Shown: one piece after another, positions 7,325-15,980 of the stretch
How the letters are laid out: every line of letters begins with the position of its first letter
Numbering within the stretch: the first letter of the stretch is position 1
Source of the DNA: a virus
Strand: one strand, 5' to 3'
DNA: 35,434 bases
IMG/VR virus record: IMGVR_UViG_3300042485_000229
Coordinates: 1-35,434 of that record
Notes under the pieces: model-generated
Told to the model about the DNA's origin: nothing
The model's database searches: none
Seen by the model: the letters and a program-made list of their open reading frames with translations, nothing else
Translations under genes and position numbers: made by a program

Positions 7325-9130
7325 TTAGCTGATCCTAGCGGCTCTGTTTAATCTTGTGATCCTTTCTTGATTGCCGCTTATGTCACTTTCTATAACATAC
7401 GCTCTTGCAGCCATGTTACCCATTTGGTTTACTTGTGCTTGATTTAAGGTTGTTGTTGACGCGCTTGGCATTAATGGTGCAGATGGTGATATTGATACAT
7501 TGTTATTGCTATCACCACCACCGCCAACACTACCAGATGATACTGATTTTTTACTTGCTAAGATTGCTGCTATTTGTGCAGCACCAGCAACACCGGCTGC
7601 AATAACTTGTGCTGCCGTGTTTGTTTTAGATATTGCTTTACCAGCAATTGCCGATCCTACTGCTGCTTTACCAGATAATATCTGGCCGGCTGCTAGACCT
7701 TGCATGCCCGGAATAAATGCATTTGCAATACCTATTCCGATTGTTGCATTACCGGCTGCAATAGCTTTATTGTATTCTGCTTGTTGTTGCTTGCCACTTA
7801 GTAAAATTGATCCTATTGATGCAGCAGTAGATATTGCAACTTGAGCAATACCAAAAGCCTTAGCCAAGTCGCTGCCATCTTTTAAAGCGCCACTAAGATT
7901 GCCAATAGTATTCGCAATGCTAGTTCCTAAATTTGCCCAGCTTTGCTGAATTGCTATATTTGTTGCAAAAGTTGTATCCTCTCTTTGTTGCTCTAATTCT
8001 TTTATTTTTACAAGTTGATCATTGTAAAATTTGTTAAATAATTCTTGACTTGCTAATAGTTCCTCTGTTCGTTTTTTTGCCTTTTCTTTTCTTTCATCAT
8101 CAAGTTCAATAAGTCTTTGTTGTAAAGCAGTGTCAAAATCTTCATAAGCCTTTGCATCTGCTTTTGCTTTCTCAAGTCTTGCTTTCTCTTCTGCGTCTCT
8201 TTTTTCTTTTGCTGCTTTTCTTTCGGCTGCTGCCTTTTCATTTGCTGCTTTTTGATCAGCTAATCTTTTAGCTTGCTCTGCCTTTTCTGTGTCAGTTAAC
8301 TCTTTAGCGCCAGCAATAAATCCTTTGTTTGCTTGTTCATATCTGGTACCAAATTCTGTGACAGATTTTTTAGCATCATCCCACGCACCGGCAAAGTCAC
8401 CACTTATAAACTTTTTAACTGCCGATCCAACCATGCCAATACCTTGCAAGAATGAACTTAAAGCAGAATAAGCCACTCTAAATGCATCTGCGACATAAGG
8501 CAATGCCTTAGTTGCTAGATTAATAAAGCCATCTATTATAGGCTGCATTGCACCTAAAATGCCATTTAAGATCCTACCAAACTGAGTCATAATAGGCTCA
8601 AGTTTTTTCATTGCATCTTCATTCTTTGCAAATGCAGCAGCAAGACCAGCTACCAACGCAACAAGCAATCCAATCCCACTCGCTTTTAATGCAGCACCCC
8701 ATGAAGATGTTGCAATCTCTAATTGCCTTATGCCCTTTCCAAGCATACCAACTGGGCCGTCTGCATTCTCTAATGCACCAGCAAAGTCATTCGCACCAGC
8801 TTTTGCATTTTCCAATCCATCCTCAACATCTCTAATTTGTGCAGATAACTTTTTAAATTCATCCGATCCGGCGGCAGTTTCTTTTAATTGTTTTTTAAGT
8901 TCTTTTAATTCCTTAACAGATCCGGCAGCAGCTTTTGTTGTGCCGTTTAAATGACCTTGCAGTTCATCAATCTCTTTATTTAGTCTATTAAACTCTTGAG
9001 ATCCAAACTCTGCATTTTCAAGATCATCTTTTAAACCTTTTAAGTCTGTCCTTAAATCCTTTAAAGTCTTACCCGAATACTTAGTATTTATTTGTATCTC
9101 GGCCGCAATTGTTGTGTTTTTACTTGCCAT
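7325..9130 (-). CDS. Tail tape measure protein
   Basis: This 601-aa protein sets tail length and is probably ejected with the DNA. Residues 1-120 are heptad-rich coiled coil (LKDLRTDLKGLKDDLENAEF). A hydrophobic segment follows at about 145-170 (SGIGLLVALVAGLAAAFA). A highly charged Ala/Lys/Glu helix covers about 285-330, and a second Ala/Ile/Gly-rich hydrophobic region about 430-530. The C-terminus is Ser/Asn-rich. This architecture is standard for tape measure proteins. At about 0.15 nm per residue it predicts a tail near 90 nm. It is unusual that the gene lies upstream of the protease and capsid genes. Confidence 0.85.
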   Translation of the reverse strand: MASKNTTIAAEIQINTKYSGKTLKDLRTDLKGLKDDLENAEFGSQEFNRLNKEIDELQGHLNGTTKAAAGSVKELKELKKQLKETAAGSDEFKKLSAQIRDVEDGLENAKAGANDFAGALENADGPVGMLGKGIRQLEIATSSWGAALKASGIGLLVALVAGLAAAFAKNEDAMKKLEPIMTQFGRILNGILGAMQPIIDGFINLATKALPYVADAFRVAYSALSSFLQGIGMVGSAVKKFISGDFAGAWDDAKKSVTEFGTRYEQANKGFIAGAKELTDTEKAEQAKRLADQKAANEKAAAERKAAKEKRDAEEKARLEKAKADAKAYEDFDTALQQRLIELDDERKEKAKKRTEELLASQELFNKFYNDQLVKIKELEQQREDTTFATNIAIQQSWANLGTSIANTIGNLSGALKDGSDLAKAFGIAQVAISTAASIGSILLSGKQQQAEYNKAIAAGNATIGIGIANAFIPGMQGLAAGQILSGKAAVGSAIAGKAISKTNTAAQVIAAGVAGAAQIAAILASKKSVSSGSVGGGGDSNNNVSISPSAPLMPSASTTTLNQAQVNQMGNMAARAYVIESDISGNQERITRLNRAARIS

Positions 9131-9136
9131 TCTATA

Positions 9137-10102
9137 TTATTTTAAACAAGTGTTTTGTGCAACTTGTCTTATTAGGTTAGTATAATTAAATGATCCAAAG
9201 GTCTCATTGTATTCCGTATTCATCACATCTTCATAAGGCAACTTGTCTGTGTATGCGCCTTTGTAAAATATATTATGATTTTTCCCGATGTCATAAGTGA
9301 CACCAGAATTGTGAAAAATGTCGCACTTGCTCCATTTCTCAATTGGATCAGTACCCCAGCAAAAATCAAGCCTATCTGTTATTTTTACATCAAGATCATG
9401 ATACCAGCAATTCCAAAGCATACCCCACATGCCGGCAGTAAACTGCTGGATGCCGTAATAACTAGGATTTTTTTGCACTCTTAATGGCTCACTCTTTTGG
9501 AAATAATCAAACAAAGCCACACTATCGCTCTCAACTTTTTGCCAGAATTTATAGTCAGTATTTTTAAAAATGTATTGAGATCCGCCGCTATGTAATCTGT
9601 GCTTTATTGGTATGCTATAATCTAAGCCAACAATGTCGCACATATCCTCATAAAGGTCTTGGCCTTTCTCTAAGATATAATCGCTCCAAATAAAGCTTTT
9701 TGAGTCGCTAACATAGCAACTATCATCTTGCTCAAGATCGCTAAAATCTACCGGCTTTGTGAATATCATATCGCAGTCATGCAGAAATACATTTTCCATC
9801 TGCAAATAAGGATAAGCTTGATAGTGCTGCTTGACTGCATTCATAATCACACTAGGGATGTAAGTAGGCATCACACGAGTATCCTTGTACTCAAAAAAAG
9901 CTATTGTGTTAAATTTCTCTTTTAATCTTTCATACATAGCAGTAGTCTCTGGCCAGTTAGTTTTATCGTTTTGATCTTTACTAACAGATAACAAGACATG
10001 TATCTTATCATCTGGTATGCCCACCGACTTAAAGTTGGTGAGCATAACTTCTAAATGCCATGCGTAATAAACTATCTTAGGTTGCGTGCAAATGTATATC
10101 AT
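9137..10102 (-). CDS. Glycosyltransferase next to the Thr-rich tail protein
   Basis: I prefer the ATG at 10102 (321 aa), 13 bases after the preceding stop; a TTG ten codons earlier would overlap it. The protein opens MIYICTQPKIVYYAWHLEV. It has a DxD-type metal-nucleotide motif in FLHDCDMIFTKPVDF (HDCD at about 108-111), then HSGGSQYIFKNTDY (from about 169) and a late IFHNSG. This layout fits a GT-A-type glycosyltransferase and loosely recalls the peptidyl hydroxyproline/serine glycosyltransferases. No signal peptide is seen, so it would act in the host cytoplasm. Its place directly behind the gene for a protein with long Ser/Thr tracts suggests that protein as a substrate. The family is probable; the substrate is inference. 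Confidence 0.7.
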   Translation of the reverse strand: MIYICTQPKIVYYAWHLEVMLTNFKSVGIPDDKIHVLLSVSKDQNDKTNWPETTAMYERLKEKFNTIAFFEYKDTRVMPTYIPSVIMNAVKQHYQAYPYLQMENVFLHDCDMIFTKPVDFSDLEQDDSCYVSDSKSFIWSDYILEKGQDLYEDMCDIVGLDYSIPIKHRLHSGGSQYIFKNTDYKFWQKVESDSVALFDYFQKSEPLRVQKNPSYYGIQQFTAGMWGMLWNCWYHDLDVKITDRLDFCWGTDPIEKWSKCDIFHNSGVTYDIGKNHNIFYKGAYTDKLPYEDVMNTEYNETFGSFNYTNLIRQVAQNTCLK

Positions 10103-10115
10103 ATTGTTTTTTTTA

Positions 10116-13100
10116 TTAGCATGATCCGTCAAACATTTGGATTGATAATGTACCGCCGTCGCTTACAACTTGTCCAGCAAAGGATCTACTTGTTGACGTT
10201 GCACTAATACAAGTAAGATTAGAATCAGTATCTATAACCTCAACAGAATCGTTGCTTATATTTGTGTAAGATACAACTATGGTTTTAGATGCACCGGTTT
10301 CAGTTGTTGTAGCACTTGCGCCGTCACCCGCTACTATTGGGAATGTTGCTCCGTCTACTTGCACTCCGCCAACAGTTATATTTGTAATGTCAGTACCAGC
10401 CGTGTTGTTAGCAATATCAACAAAAGCATAACCTAAAGTAGTTGTAGTAGTTGTTGTACTTGTAGTTGTTGTAGTTGCAGCCGTTGTTGTAGTAGTTGTT
10501 GTACTTGTTGTTGTAGGCGCAGCCGTTGTAGTTGTTGTAGTTGTACTAGTTGTTGTTGTAGTAGTAGTAACACAATTTACAACCGCTCCGGAGCTTACAC
10601 CTTTATTTCCTAGATCATCCATAATTGCCACATAATATGTTGCATTTGCAAGCATATTATATGTATATTCAGTAGCACCTCCTAAAAAGTCTCTAGTTGC
10701 TGAATTGTCTAATCTACTAAGCGCATCACTACTTGAACTAGAACTTATTGCAATATACTCAAAACTCTCAGTGCCTCCGCTAAACCCATTAGCAGTTATT
10801 GTACCTGTACCCTCACCACCACTACAACCCGGTGTTGCACTTAATGTAATTGCAGCATAAGTAGTAGTAGTTGTTGTTGTACTTGTTGTTGTAGTAGTTG
10901 TTGTTGGCGGAGCCGTTGTTGTAGTAGTTGTTGTACTAGTTGTTGTTGTAGGCGGAGCCGTTGTAGTAGTTGTTGTTGTACTAGTAGTTGTTGTTGTTGG
11001 CGGAGCCGTTGTAGTAGTTGTTGTTGTACTAGTAGTTGTTGTAGTTGTTGTTGTAGTAACATCTGGGCATGTTTGACATGTCTCTTCTGTCCATACTGCT
11101 ACAAATTGACCACCTTCAATAATAATAGTAAATCCTCTGCTAGTGCCAGTACATTCGCTTAACCAGAAATTGCCAGTTATTGTACCATTTGCAATTAAAG
11201 TACTTGTCAATTTAGTTGCAGTACATAAAGTGTTACCACCAGCCAAAATAGTAAATGTTTCAACTGGACGCGCTGGATTTGGACATACTACATTACATAC
11301 ATCATAAGCACTTGTCATGCTATAAGAAGCGACAAAAGTAGCTAAAGTTGTAGTTGTAGTTGTTGTACTAGTTGTAGTAGTTGTTGTTGTTGTAGATGGT
11401 ACAAAATCAGTACCAACTGCATCAATGACTCTTAACAAATCAACCTTTGTAGTATCATAATTTTCTGGACTATAATCATACACTTTTATAAGTCTATAAA
11501 GTCCGCCATCAATAAAATAATACTTTGCAAAATCTATATTGTAAATGTCTAATTCCGTTAAATCAAAAAAGCCAGTTAATAAACGGCTATCTTTATCGGT
11601 GATCTCTGCCATATATGGCGAGTAATAAACATTGAATAAGTTATAACTTAAATCACCACTTGTCAAGTTAAAAAACAATTGCTGAGGCGCTCCAAAATTT
11701 ATGTCAATAGTTGGTGTTGTTGGGTTGTTTAAATGCCCAGCAAATAAATACGCAGTGTTTGATCCTAAGTTAGTGGCTCCGTTTAAGATGCTCCAACTTG
11801 TAATGCTGCTAATTTTGTTAATCTGCATAATACGCACAACGTGATCCATAGGATCCTCTTTGCTATTATTGTCGGATTTTTTATAAATAGCTGGGAAAAC
11901 TTTGTCAGTTGATGCAGTACCAAATAAAGGCGATGATGCAAATATTATTTCAACGCTTTCAGTATCTTTTGCAAATTCAAGGCCATTATCATAAATAATA
12001 TCACCATATCCTTCATTAAATTTTTTACGATAGTCCTCATTGTAAAAATCATTATCTTGTTTATATTTAAAATTGTAATATCTAGCATTGATCTCACTCA
12101 TTGGTTTGATCTTAATTGCTTTGCTATGATCTAGCTTTTCACTCCAATCAACAATCGTACCAGTATAAAAGTCAACATAAGGCTTGATTACTAGATGATT
12201 TGTTTTAAATTTATCTTCAATAATCAATAAGTTAAACATTTTCATGATTGATGTCACAAAGTCTTTTTGAAATATACCTTTTGGAATTGTATCATTGATC
12301 ACCATAGCATCGCCTAATTCTACATTTGATAAAGTTGCTACGTTATTAATTACATTTACAAAGCTTGTATCTACATCAATAAAATCGCCAGATTCAAGTG
12401 ATCCAGTTGATCTTACCCTTAATACATCATTTGTTACAAGACTTACTGATAATGTTTTATTGTAATATAAGCTATCAGTATCATCATAAATTTGATTAGA
12501 TCCAGAAATTGCAACTCCGTTTTTTGTTACTGATAATGAAAACGCACCTCTTGCTAAAGAATATTCACCTAATATTTCTACTGACAAAGTTGTTGTTAAA
12601 GGGTTTGTGCCATTATATATAAATGCAGTATCACCACTAGCAGCAGTAAATAAAGAGCCATTTTTATTTTCATAGCTTACAAAATCAACACTGGTAGACT
12701 CGTTTAAAGATTGACCTACATTTGTTGTTAATCTTAAAACTTCGCTTGTTTCTTTTGTAAGTTGCTTTGAATTATTTGGCACAATTAGCTTTCTAAAATC
12801 GCTAGTATTAAACAAATCGCATTCGTAAGTATAGCCACTGCCAGTGAAAATTTTATCTAGATATTCACGCACAAATAATGCTGGCTTAAATGTCTTATAT
12901 TGGAAATTTACTTTGTCAGTGCTTACATTGCCATAGTCAATCAAAGGATAGCAATAACCAGTGCTGCCACTAGTATCCCAGCTTGCCACAATATTTGCAT
13001 AAGAGTATGTGTGATCATAAGCACTAAAATCTAATTTCTCAAGTCTTTTATTGCCAAGCGCATTTATAAATCCGCCTAATTCACCAAATAATGCGCACTC

Positions 13101-13439
13101 ATACTCAATTGCTCCGTCAATATGTACAATCTCAAGTAAGCGCAAAACACCTTTCATGATCTGCAATCCGTCAATCTCTATTCTTGCAGATGCATTACGC
13201 GCTGCATTAAAGTTTGCCAGCACATTTGGATCAAGAGGATTGTCAAAGTTAGCATTGTTAAAATCAAAGATATTGCCTAGCAATTTATTATTGTTAGCAG
13301 TGCCGGGCAATACTATTGTCTTTGTAAAGCTGGTGCTTTTGCTATCTAGGTTTTGTAGATCATCAATGGCATAAGTAATCTGGTTGCTTAAGCCTTGCGT
13401 CAAATCAAGTTCATATCCTTCAATAAATATTCTAGTCAT
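10116..13439 (-). CDS. Large tail-tip protein with Ser/Thr tracts
   Basis: This 1107-aa protein begins MTRIFIEGYELDLTQGL. The first 660 or so residues form a large mixed domain typical of baseplate/tail-tip proteins in Bacteroidota phages (STSFTKTIVLPGTANNNKLL near residue 34). From about residue 685 the chain becomes modular: Thr tract, a Cys-containing domain, long Thr tract, a second domain with TPGCSGGEGTGTITANGFSG, third tract, and a terminal beta domain ending in FDGSC. The tracts contain eight copies of Ser followed by exactly seven Thr. The three end domains look like interchangeable adhesion modules on stiff stalks. A glycosyltransferase gene follows. The role at the tail tip is inferred from neighbours. 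Confidence 0.72.
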   Translation of the reverse strand: MTRIFIEGYELDLTQGLSNQITYAIDDLQNLDSKSTSFTKTIVLPGTANNNKLLGNIFDFNNANFDNPLDPNVLANFNAARNASARIEIDGLQIMKGVLRLLEIVHIDGAIEYECALFGELGGFINALGNKRLEKLDFSAYDHTYSYANIVASWDTSGSTGYCYPLIDYGNVSTDKVNFQYKTFKPALFVREYLDKIFTGSGYTYECDLFNTSDFRKLIVPNNSKQLTKETSEVLRLTTNVGQSLNESTSVDFVSYENKNGSLFTAASGDTAFIYNGTNPLTTTLSVEILGEYSLARGAFSLSVTKNGVAISGSNQIYDDTDSLYYNKTLSVSLVTNDVLRVRSTGSLESGDFIDVDTSFVNVINNVATLSNVELGDAMVINDTIPKGIFQKDFVTSIMKMFNLLIIEDKFKTNHLVIKPYVDFYTGTIVDWSEKLDHSKAIKIKPMSEINARYYNFKYKQDNDFYNEDYRKKFNEGYGDIIYDNGLEFAKDTESVEIIFASSPLFGTASTDKVFPAIYKKSDNNSKEDPMDHVVRIMQINKISSITSWSILNGATNLGSNTAYLFAGHLNNPTTPTIDINFGAPQQLFFNLTSGDLSYNLFNVYYSPYMAEITDKDSRLLTGFFDLTELDIYNIDFAKYYFIDGGLYRLIKVYDYSPENYDTTKVDLLRVIDAVGTDFVPSTTTTTTTTSTTTTTTTLATFVASYSMTSAYDVCNVVCPNPARPVETFTILAGGNTLCTATKLTSTLIANGTITGNFWLSECTGTSRGFTIIIEGGQFVAVWTEETCQTCPDVTTTTTTTTTSTTTTTTTAPPTTTTTSTTTTTTTAPPTTTTSTTTTTTTAPPTTTTTTTSTTTTTTTYAAITLSATPGCSGGEGTGTITANGFSGGTESFEYIAISSSSSSDALSRLDNSATRDFLGGATEYTYNMLANATYYVAIMDDLGNKGVSSGAVVNCVTTTTTTTSTTTTTTTAAPTTTSTTTTTTTAATTTTTSTTTTTTTLGYAFVDIANNTAGTDITNITVGGVQVDGATFPIVAGDGASATTTETGASKTIVVSYTNISNDSVEVIDTDSNLTCISATSTSRSFAGQVVSDGGTLSIQMFDGSC
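10438..10572 (-). repeat. Threonine-codon microsatellite, tract 3
   Basis: A run of ACT/ACA/ACG triplets (GTT/GTA on the plus strand) encodes the last Thr tract of the 1107-aa protein. It holds three Ser-Thr7 units separated by AAP-like and AAT-like joints. It separates the second and third C-terminal domains. Confidence 0.9.
10861..11072 (-). repeat. Threonine-codon microsatellite, tract 2
   Basis: This is the longest tract. It encodes four Ser-Thr7 units, the first three closed by Ala-Pro-Pro. At the DNA level it is a tandem array of near-identical blocks of about 40-50 bases, so it could recombine unequally. Confidence 0.9.
11346..11397 (-). repeat. Threonine-codon microsatellite, tract 1
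   Basis: A short tract with one Ser-Thr7 unit preceded by about eight Thr. It joins the large N-terminal part of the 1107-aa protein to the first C-terminal module. Confidence 0.88.
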
Positions 13440-13440
13440 G

Positions 13441-14571
13441 TTATCTTAATTGGCTAAAGCGTGTTTGATTGATGTCAATATCTACCTCAAAAACTCTTAA
13501 TCTATTATTGACATATTTGCTATATTCAAAATTTGTATTCTTAATGCTTACTGGATAAAAATAACCATCCAACTCAAAGTAAACTTGCGGTGAGTCAATT
13601 AACTCTGCAAGCCATTCAAATTGACTATCTGTCGGTGCATTCATTGTAAGCTTATAGGCATGATCCTTTTTATTTAGATAGTTCACCTTGCTATCAACAT
13701 ACTTTTTATTGGCATCATAATAAGTAACAGATGACGCGCCTAAAGTGTAGTCTCTTTTTTCATAAGACTTTCTTTGCACGTCCATTGTTAGCCTTGATGC
13801 TAGATCAAATTTAGCAGTGTCAAACATGCCTAGGTGATTCATAAAGTGTAGGTTGTAGCTAGTGTATTTAGGATTGCATTCCAAATTAACTCTATATGTG
13901 CTAGTGCCTAAAGTAATCGTGTAGTATTTAACAGATGATGTGATCACGGCAGTAGGGTTGTTTAAAGCCGGCGATCCTACGTTAAGCTGCGCAAAAGCCT
14001 TAGTGCCTCCAAGGGAATAAGTAGTATCTGCAATCTTAACATTGCTATAATTGTAAGTTGACACAACCAGTCCGCTCACATCCTTTGCGCCAATGTATAT
14101 ATTTTCACCTAGTTTTGCATTTATTTCCTCTGGCCTATTGCTTAATGCTTTTCCATTGTAAACGCTTAAGTCTGTGACTTTACGCTCAAATGTAGGAGCC
14201 ACAAAATTATAAGCAGTAACATTGCCACTGGCTAAGTTTAAATAAGTCACGCCGCTATATTCCTCACCGATCCTATATTGATAAGATTGTGCTATTTGTC
14301 CGCTCACATTTGGCTCGCACATTAATACGTTTGTATTTGGTGTTAGCCACTGGTAAGTCATTGTATTTCTTATGATAGACCCAGCATCAAAATACCCGAT
14401 GCCGTTTGATGGATCTGGGTAAAGCTTAACTCTTACTTGTTGCGATCCGCCAACGTAAAGATCAACAACATACTTTAAGTCTGCGCTTGTTATGTTTGAG
14501 TCAAAAATATGCCAAAGAGTGTCTTGCACCGATGGACTGCCACTTGGATAACCTAAGTTTGTTATTGCCAT
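13441..14571 (-). CDS. Tail protein, distal-tail-like
   Basis: This 376-aa beta-rich protein begins MAITNLGYPSGSPSVQDTLW. It shows no enzyme motif. The alternating strand pattern throughout, together with the late phrase VYFELDGYFYPVSIKNTNFEY (split around residues 329-349), suggests a tail-tip or distal-tail hub. The start codon overlaps the stop of the 218-aa gene by one base (TAATG), implying coupled translation. The gene precedes the large Thr-rich tail-tip gene by one base. The exact role is inferred from this position. Confidence 0.55.
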   Translation of the reverse strand: MAITNLGYPSGSPSVQDTLWHIFDSNITSADLKYVVDLYVGGSQQVRVKLYPDPSNGIGYFDAGSIIRNTMTYQWLTPNTNVLMCEPNVSGQIAQSYQYRIGEEYSGVTYLNLASGNVTAYNFVAPTFERKVTDLSVYNGKALSNRPEEINAKLGENIYIGAKDVSGLVVSTYNYSNVKIADTTYSLGGTKAFAQLNVGSPALNNPTAVITSSVKYYTITLGTSTYRVNLECNPKYTSYNLHFMNHLGMFDTAKFDLASRLTMDVQRKSYEKRDYTLGASSVTYYDANKKYVDSKVNYLNKKDHAYKLTMNAPTDSQFEWLAELIDSPQVYFELDGYFYPVSIKNTNFEYSKYVNNRLRVFEVDIDINQTRFSQLR

Positions 14572-15227
14572 TATTTATTACTTTTATTCAAATTAATTCT
14601 CTCAAATGTGATCACAATGTCCGATTCTATTGCCTCCGCCATCTTAACCTCAAAATTCTCAAATGTCTTGTTAAAGGCATCCGTGAAATAGTTAGTTGTT
14701 TTTATACCAAACTTTTTAATTAAGTAAGATAAAGTCTCAACTTGCCTATCAATTAAAGATCCTTTTTTGCTAAAGCTTACGCCTATTCTTTCGCCACCTT
14801 TACCTAGCGCCTTGTCATTTGTTACGCTTGTAATCTTTGCTTTCCCACTCTGTATGTATTTTTTTAGCGATGCTCGGCCGCTTGCTGGCATGCCATAGTT
14901 CTTGTATTGATATGGTGACTTAGGTGCATTTGTTGAACTATCGACACCTTTTACCCCCTCATTGGGATAGTCATAATAGTCAAGCATCCTTAGTCTAAAG
15001 ATAGTTGCACCATTTTGCTCAACTATCTCTGGGATCATATTAGCAAGCAAATCACCGCTAGCAGCAACCTTTTTATTGTTAGCAAAATAGCTAATGTTTT
15101 TTAGAAATTCCTCACCATATTGCTCAAGCACGCCATTTACCACACCGAACTCTATGATGTCAGTACCACCAAAATCGCCGCCTTCCCTAAGAAAGTCCGC
15201 TTGTGCTTTGTTTATATTGATGCTCAT
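14571..15227 (-). CDS. Tail-associated protein of unknown role
   Basis: This 218-aa, mixed-charge protein begins MSININKAQADFLREGGDFG. Residues of about 130-160 are Lys/Gly-rich (ISVTNDKALGKGGERIGVSF in style) and the C-terminal third is helical (FTDAFNKTFENFEVKMAEAI). I do not recognise a domain with confidence. The gene overlaps the downstream frame of the tail chaperone pair by 41 bases and is coupled to the following tail gene. A minor tail or tail completion protein of the HK97 gp10 type is possible, but the evidence is position only. Confidence 0.45.
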   Translation of the reverse strand: MSININKAQADFLREGGDFGGTDIIEFGVVNGVLEQYGEEFLKNISYFANNKKVAASGDLLANMIPEIVEQNGATIFRLRMLDYYDYPNEGVKGVDSSTNAPKSPYQYKNYGMPASGRASLKKYIQSGKAKITSVTNDKALGKGGERIGVSFSKKGSLIDRQVETLSYLIKKFGIKTTNYFTDAFNKTFENFEVKMAEAIESDIVITFERINLNKSNK

Positions 15228-15505
15228 CTAGTTGCTTTTTACTTTTTAAATAGGACAAATCGTTAAGAAACTGAATGACTGATAAGTCATAAACTTGATC
15301 TAAAGGTATTGCCTCAAACTCACTTACTTGCTTTGCATTGAATACCCACCCCCAATTGCTTGCAAAACTTTCCTCAATTGTTGCACTCTTTTTTTGTCTA
15401 GTTTCCTCAAGTTCATCTCCGCCGTCAAACAATCCATCGTATTGTTGGTTGAAGCTTTTAAGACTTGATAAAAAAAAACCATTGCGAAATATCCGTGCTT
15501 AAAGT
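15187..15505 (-). CDS. Tail chaperone extension (T-like part), reached by -1 frameshift
   Basis: This frame is -1 relative to the 212-aa frame and is open from about 15500 to the stop at 15187. It has no ATG; the only internal candidate start is a TTG at 15432. Its C-terminal text (SNWGWVFNAKQVSEFEAIP, then DLSVIQFLNDLSYLKSKK) is a helical unit that resembles the T part of tail chaperones in Bacteroidota phages. Two slip sites lie in the overlap: nine T (15470-15478, in phase as T_TTT_TTT) and seven A near 15388-15394. The natural product would be a G-T fusion of about 255 residues. Independent initiation at the TTG, or an assembly indel, are alternatives. Confidence 0.55.
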
Positions 15506-15962
15506 TTGCTTGTTTCATATCGTTTGCATATTCCTCATGCTTAGACACATCGTACTTTTGTTTGACAAAGTTAAGCTTGCGCCAGCTCCATCTCATAGGA
15601 GTACAAATGCTGGCAAGTATATTGTGCATGTTGATAATAGGATCATCTTTACTAAATGTCAAGACCTCAATATATCGCCCAGTGTTAAATGGAGGCTTTA
15701 TGTCAAAATTTAAATGATACACCTTATTGTTGCAATATATGATCTGCTTAGGCTTTGCCATTGTTGCCTCGTTTACTTTTATATCAAAGGCGTTGTGTAG
15801 CTTTTGACATAATACTGCAAACTTTTTAATTGGCATAGCGTCAATCTCTGCCTCGCTTTTATCAAGCAATACTTGGACTAGCCTAGTTGCCTTTAAAAAT
15901 TCATCTGTCTCAAGTGTTGCTATTGATTGTAGCTTTTGGAATTTGTCAATCGTTAACTTCAT
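15324..15962 (-). CDS. Tail assembly chaperone, G-like
   Basis: This 212-aa, mainly helical protein begins MKLTIDKFQKLQSIATLETD. It contains FKHGYFAMVFFYQVLKAS (about 152-169) and ends near LRKVLQAIGGGYSM, a pattern I associate with G-type tail chaperones of Bacteroidota phages. These bind the tape measure during tail assembly. It lies between terminase and tail genes. Its 3' part overlaps an open -1 frame, as expected for a chaperone that is also made as a longer frameshift product. The gene starts 18 bases after the terminase stop. The function is inferred from architecture and position. Confidence 0.6.
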   Translation of the reverse strand: MKLTIDKFQKLQSIATLETDEFLKATRLVQVLLDKSEAEIDAMPIKKFAVLCQKLHNAFDIKVNEATMAKPKQIIYCNNKVYHLNFDIKPPFNTGRYIEVLTFSKDDPIINMHNILASICTPMRWSWRKLNFVKQKYDVSKHEEYANDMKQANFKHGYFAMVFFYQVLKASTNNTMDCLTAEMNLRKLDKKRVQQLRKVLQAIGGGYSMQSK

Positions 15963-15980
15963 AAATAGTAAGTATAAATT

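Noticed and set aside
7500-7844. A plus-strand frame opposite the tape measure gene
   Set aside because: Antisense to a Gly/Ala-rich coding region, with no start context or motif.
10841-11062. A Leu/Gln-rich frame of 73 codons on the minus strand in the Thr tract
   Set aside because: It is the shifted reading of the Thr triplet repeat (CAA/CTA/TTG codons) and has no independent support.
10438-11397. Possible CRISPR array or tandem satellite
   Set aside because: The repetition is in triplets, in frame with a long gene, with no unique spacers of constant length and no cas genes.
10116-13439. Diversity-generating retroelement target in the modular tail protein
   Set aside because: No reverse transcriptase gene or template repeat is visible in the window.
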